Shown: piece by piece, positions 36,101-43,000 of the stretch
How the letters are laid out: every line of letters begins with the position of its first letter
Numbering within the stretch: the first letter of the stretch is position 1
Assembly (NCBI RefSeq): GCF_037893015.1
Contig: NC_133658.1
Location: forward strand, 884,968,208-885,032,207
Reading direction: 5' to 3'
From: Macrotis lagotis
Lineage: Eukaryota; Chordata; Mammalia; Peramelemorphia; Peramelidae
DNA: 64,000 nt
The notes under the pieces: generated by a model
Seen by the model: only the letters and a program-made list of their open reading frames with translations
What the model was told of the DNA's origin: nothing
Database searches by the model: none
Program-made: the position numbers and the translations under genes

Positions 36101-39100
36101 CCAGGTACACACTGATTCAGAAAGGCGATGAAGACCAGGCCAGGAAAGGTAGCCAAAACTCATTCTTCTTTCCTAGTCCATCTTCTGAGTGGGCCCTGCC
36201 TATTCTGAAATTCCTTCCCACTTTTATTTTTTCTCTCAGTTCCTCTCTGTTCTCTCCACAAAGCCTGAAGTTGCTGGGCCCAGGAGTAGGACTGAGGACC
36301 TGATCAGAGTTGAGGGCATTCCCAACAAATAGGATGTGCTCAAGGATAATGGAAAACTATTATCTTTTTTTCTCCCTTCAAACCCAATGTTTTTTGCCTT
36401 TGGGTCTTCAGCACCCCACATATCTAGCTTCTTAAATGCTTATTGAATAAAACTCCTGCCCTAGAGAAGAGGGGAAAGAGTCTGGACATCAACCTCATCT
36501 CCATTCTAAGGCTGGGTCCTGTCTGAGTGCTCTGTCCTCACTGCAGATTTGAGAGACCTGAGAGGCTGGGAGAATGTGGAGGATGAGATCGAGGAGATGC
36601 ACCTGGAAGACCAGTCAGAGAAAGCCGAAGGTCGCTTGTCTGTGATCAACCTCTTCACCTTCAAGCCTCTGAGGTGGCAGCTCATTTCCATCATCGTCCT
36701 AATGGCAGGCCAGCAGCTGTCCGGTGTCAATGCGGTGAGGTGTGCAGGATTTGGGGAAGGGAGGAAGGAGTGGATCAATGGGTAATGAGGCTTAGTCTCC
36801 CTATTGGTGTTGAAGGGGTGAGAAGAGATGATGGGCATCCTCCCTGCAGCAATCCTGCCACCATGATTTGGGTGACCTAGAACGAGAAGCCCAAATCAAG
36901 TGCTGGTGATTAAGCTTTCCTCCTTTCCTCCTTCCTCCCACTGGGCTACCCCTTCCCTAGGTTCCCCTAAGTCAAGAAATAAAACTTGTTAGCTATACTC
37001 TCAGATCTCCACTAATATTAGGCTTGTGTGCTTTTGTTCTAGATCAACTACTATGCAGACATGATCTATGCCACAGCTGGTGTGAATCCCATGCACACCC
37101 AGTATGTGACCTTGGGTGCAGGCATAGTCAACATTGTGATGACAGTTATCTCTGTAAGTCATTTTTCCTACCTAGAAACTGGTATCATTATAGTCAAGGA
37201 GGCAGTACAGTGGAATTGTGGGATCCGTAAGGCAGCAGTTACCACCATTACCCCTAAAGAGGGTACTAACCTCTATCATACTCTGAAGTTGCCTGAAGAC
37301 AGTAGACAAACATACTATAACCAGAAACCTCTGACTTACTAGCCACATACATTTGGTCATTCATTGTATTGTATCTGGGGAACTCATTTTGCTGACAGGA
37401 GATAGGGCCACTTGTCATTTCTACATTGCAGAAGAGCAGAGCTTGGTGGAAGATGGGGAGAGGCTGCTCTTTTTTTTTTTTAGGTTTGTTTTGTTTTTGT
37501 TTGGGGTTTGTTTTTTGGTTTTTGGTTGTTTTTTTTTTTTTTTTTTTTTTTGCTAGACAATGAAGTTAAGTGGCTTGCCCAAGGCCACACAGCTAGGTAA
37601 TTATTAAGTGTCTGAGGTCACATTTGAACTCAGGTCCTCCTGACTCCAGGATCAATGCTCTATCCACTGCGCCACCTAGCTGCCCCTAGAGGTTGCTCTT
37701 AAATGATATTCTCTGGGTTTCTGTTCCCCTGGATTTTTCATGACCCAGAGAAAATTTTGAAGTCTTAGGGTACACCAGAGAAATGGAGATAATAACTCCA
37801 TGCCTTCCAAGGTCTTCTGTACCCTTGCAGAAAAGTCTAGAGTAGAGGTCACAGCCTTATTACTAAAAGGGTCATTTATATTTAGGAAGTTTCTGCGAAA
37901 GTCTTCCAAAATATAAGAAAACCCAAAGAGAAACTTGAGATAAAAGTTAGACAAGTCACAATGACAGCTGTTGACTTGGGAGGAGAGTGATCTTTCCTTA
38001 TATCAGTCAAATATCAACATACATTTATTAATTAAATATTTATTTTTCCAAATGACATGTAAAAACAATTTTTAACTTTTTTTAAATTTTGATTTCCAAA
38101 TTCTCTCTCTTCTTCTCCTCCCCCTTCATTGAGGAGGCAATAAATTTGATATAAATTATCCATGCAAAACATAATCAAAAGCATTTTATTAAGTGATTAT
38201 TCCATGCCAGGTCTGGGGGATTTGAACACAAAAATGAAACAAAATATGTTTCAAATTGCCAAGTGGCAGTAGGTAAAAAGAAAGGTGGAGAGCCACCCTG
38301 AAATGCATCTCCATTGATCACAAAGTTTGGATGTGAGATGGACTATGAAAGCTAGGTGATGGAGGAAAAAGGAGCAAAAACCAAGCTGGACAACAGGAAC
38401 CTAGGACAAGGGTTGGTACAGTAATCAATGAGGACAATGAGAAGACAACCATCTGAGTCAGAACTGAGGATGATTTTGGATTGAATAGGCAAGGTGAGCT
38501 TTAACTGATGGAGAACTGTACCAGATAATAGGGAGTTATTGTAAATTCTTGAGCAGAGGAGTGACACGATAAAAAAAGGAGTGTGTTTTAGGAATATGAA
38601 TTAGGCAATAATAGACAGGAAGGCCTGGAGTTGGGAAAGGATGAAGGAATCGGAGTCCCATGCTAACCTATTCTAATTTCAAGCCCTTGACTCTCCTTAG
38701 AATAGAATATCCTGGATCCTCAAAAGGAATTCATTTGACTTGTCTTCTTAGGCCTTCACTGTGGAGCTCTTGGGGAGACGCCTTCTTCTGCTGCTTGGCT
38801 ATGGCATATGTGGCTCAGCTTGCACAGTGCTGACTCTTGCTCTCATCTTCCAAGTAAGAAATAGAATGGCTCCACTACATAGGGTTTTCAGGATCTGGTA
38901 GAATCTAAGAAAAGCTGCTCAGGGAGAGAGAAAACGGAGAGTCATTGGGGAGGGAAAAGGGAAAGGAGAAAGCTAGAAAAATGGGGAACTCAAAAACTTA
39001 CAAAAATATGAAAGTTAAAAACTATCTTTACATGTGGTTGAAATAATAAAAGAAAATAATGTTTAAAAAATAGAAAAGAGGATGAGACCAGAGCCCAGGT

Positions 39101-39961
39101 AGAGGAAAGGAGAGAGAAATGAGTCCTTCCCCACCATGATCCATGCAAATGCATCTCAGGGTACATTGGCCACGTCACCATAAAACAACATGAGAAACAA
39201 TTCCCAAATGCCTGGAAAACCTTGCCCACCTACTCTCTCCTGTTAAGTAACACTCAGGAATTAAAATATTCAGGCATATTCCCTATTCACCCAGCATAAA
39301 ACTGTAGTGGTTCTGGGAGAGTAAGAACAATAATAATCATTTTTAAATGATTTTTGAATTATTAAAAATAGTAATAAAATTATAATACAGTAACAGTAAT
39401 AAGATAATAATAGAATAAGAATAAGTAATAGCAATAATACCCATTCATTTTTAAAGCTTAGCAAAGTTTTACATCTCATTTCCCATAGTATTATTATTTC
39501 ACAGGTGAGGCAACATTCAGAAATGTAAAGAAATTTGCCCAGAATCACACAGCTAAGAAGACAACATTCATAAATATACTATCTCGTGCTCTCTTTTGTG
39601 GAAAAGTTGTAGAAATGTGAGCTAGGTGAGAGTACTCTCATTGGACTTCAAGACTGATTGAATGGCTAGGCTCAGTGAACACCTATACATACTTCCATGT
39701 CAATCTGGAAGGTTTCCAGGGGGAGGTGCCAAGGATCTGTACTCAGCCCTGAGCTGCTTAACATTTTATTAAGGGCAGGGATGATATCTTAGGCAAATTT
39801 GCAGATGATGCAAAACTGGGTTAGATTACCCAGAGGGTGACAAAGTAAGACTCAAAAAAGTTCTTAGTCTTGAAACTTGCATTGGATCTAATAAAGTGAA
39901 ATTTAAACTGAAAAATATAAATTCCTATTCTTTTAGCTTTGCAAGTACAAGATGGAGGAAG

Positions 39962-40022
<61 letters not shown>

Positions 40023-43000
40023 CGCGTCTCTGTTTGTGTTTCTGTGTGGAGAGAGAGAGAGAGAGAGGAGAGACAGACAGACAGACAGACAGAGACAGAG
40101 AGATCAGACATCAATTTATCCGAAAAGATCTGGGGATTCTGATGGGAATTCAAACTCAATGAGTCAACAAAGTGTTTTGGCAGCTAATGTAATCTTGGAT
40201 TGCATGAACGGATTGATTGTTTCCAAGAGGAGGAGAGTGTTGGGAAATTTTCAGTCCACTAAAACCCTCAGCTCCTTTGCCTATGCATAAGCTAGGCTGA
40301 GCTTGCAGATTCACGTTGAAGCAGCCTGGTTACTTTTTTTCCCAGGCCGATAACTAGAACTATCTCTTCCTCTTCTCTTCAGAACAAAGTTCCGCAGCTG
40401 TCTTACCTCAGCATCATCTGTGTCTTTTCCTACATTGCAGGTCATTCCACAGGACCCAGTAAGTGTCTGGATAGTTTTCCCTGCTCCATCTGTCTGCCTC
40501 CTGACTCTGGAGAGGCCAGTCACCCATCCATTGCCATTTTGAAGATAAAAAGGATTCCTATAAGGGGCGGCTAGGTGGCACAGTGGATAAAGCACCGGCC
40601 CTGGAGTCAGGAGTACCTGGGTTCAAATCTGGTCTCAAACATTTAATGATGACCTTACTGCATGGCCTTGGGCAAGCCACTTAACCCCATTGCCTTGCAA
40701 AAACCTAAAAAGAAAAAAAGAAAAAAAAGGATTCCTGTGAATTACAGAGAGAACAGTTATGATGGCGTCTAGAGGAGCTGGTCTGGAAGGCAGGAAGATC
40801 TGGGTTCAAATCTTGCTTCTGGCATTCTGACTGTGTGACCCTATGCCAGTCACTTAATCACTCACTGACTGCAGAAATCGCTAAGACTATAACTATATCT
40901 ACAGGAGGAGTTTCCAAATCTGAAATCAATCCTAAGCAAGGAGGAAAGAATTCTTTCCATATTAGAATTTTGTTTCTTTGACCAAAACAAAGGGGAATAA
41001 GTCTCCATGGTCCTAGCAACAAAAAAGGAGACCTTCCTTCTCATATGGCCAACAAAGAGGGATCAAAGTTTAGATGGTGCCTGAAGTGACACCTCACCCT
41101 CTTCGTTTTTGGTTTTTTTTTTAGATTTTTCAAGGCAATGGGCTTAAGTGGCTTGCCCAAGGCCACACAGCTAGGTAATTATCAAGTGTCTGAGACCGGA
41201 TTTGAACCCAGGTACTCCTGACTCCAAGGCCGGTGCTCTGTCCACTGTACCACCTAGCTGCCCCACCTCACCCTCTTCTACCCCTAAGACAAAAAGACAT
41301 TTGTCCAAGTCTATATTTCATAATCAGGCAGATTTGGAGGCAGAAGAGATCTCAGGGGTCATATAGTCCCACTCCTTCATTTTCTAAATGAGAAAACTAA
41401 GTCTTGTAGAAGTTAAGTGACTGACCCAAGGTCATACAGCCTGTGTCAAAGCTCAGGCTGAACTCAGCTTCTCTGACTCCAAGTTCATGCTCTCAATATA
41501 TCTTCTAAGGTAAAATGCATTTAACTTTTAGAAGGGGAGGGGGAAAGACCTTAATTCAAAACTTCTACCCAATGGCCTGGCTGGCACCACTGGCAGCTCT
41601 ATCCTTTAAGATCTTATTCAAGCTAAGTGGTACCATTAGTGCATAGAGCACTGGCTGGGGCTGGAATCAAGAAGAGCCAAATTCAAATCCAACTTCAGAC
41701 ACTTTTTAGCTGTGTGACCCTGGATAAGTCACTTAACCCTGTTTGTCTTAGAACCTCCTCTGTAAAATGAGTGAACAAGGAAATGGCAGTATTTTTGACG
41801 AGAAAAATCCAAATTTCCATGAGGAATGTGTCACAACTGAAATAACTAAACAACAACAGCAACTCTTCAATTTCTCTAGTATTTAGTAAATATTTCTTTT
41901 ATACAAGGCACAGTATTAGCTACTGGGAAGTTATTAAGACAAAATTAAGACCTGGAGAATCAGTTAATTTCCAAGTGTTTAGAAGGCTGTCAGAGGGAAG
42001 ACTACTTCTGCTTGGCTACTGGGGACAAAACAATGATTGGAAATCAAAGGTGGGGCAGCTAGGTGGTACAGTGGATAAAGCACTGGCCCTGGAGTCAGGA
42101 GGGCCTGAGTTCAAATTCCACCTCAGACATTTAAGAATTACCTAGCTGTGTGGCCTTGGGCAAGTCACTTTAACCCCACTGCCTTGCAAAAACCTTAAAA
42201 ATATATTTGGGTTCAAGACCCATCTACACCAAGAGATGATGATTTGCAAGTAATTTAAACTCCCTGAGCTTCAGTTTCCTCATCTGTATAACGAGAGCAG
42301 TGGAATAGATGAAGGCATAAGGTCATAGAATGAGAATTTAACTGATCTGGAGTCTTAGATAATCTGACTCCTAAACTTCCTAAGAATTAGAGTTAAAAAA
42401 AAAAAAACTAGGATGAGGGTAGCTAAGTGGTGCAGTGAATAGAGCACTCATCTTCATGAGTTCAAATCTGTCCTCAGAGAATTATTAGGAAAATCACTTC
42501 ATCTTATTTGTCATAGTTTCCTCATTTGTGAAAATTGTCCGGAGAAGGAAATAGCAAACGCTCCAGTAACTTTACGAAGAAAACCCCAAATGGACTCACA
42601 AAGAGTTAGATACAACTAAAAAATGAATTAACAACAAAAGAATGGGATGAGCACCTCAAGAAGTAATGGGTTTCCCATCATTAGAGGTCTTCAGACAATG
42701 ACCACCAATTCCTTTCAAGGAATAAATCAGACTAGATTGCTGTTAAGGATGCTTTCAGCTCTCAAAGTCTGTGATTCTGAAAATGGCAGCTCTATCATAT
42801 AACACTGTATGACCCTGGGCAAGTCGTTTCACTTCTTTGTGATTCATTTTCCTCCTCTGTAGAGAGGTTTGGCCTAAATTGCAAGTTAAAATTATCTATG
42901 TTGTATTGTTTCCTTCTTTATTTGATTAAACAATTCCCAATTATATTTAATCTGGTTTGGACAGGACCATGACTTTGACAGGGCTCTAGATAATCTTTGA

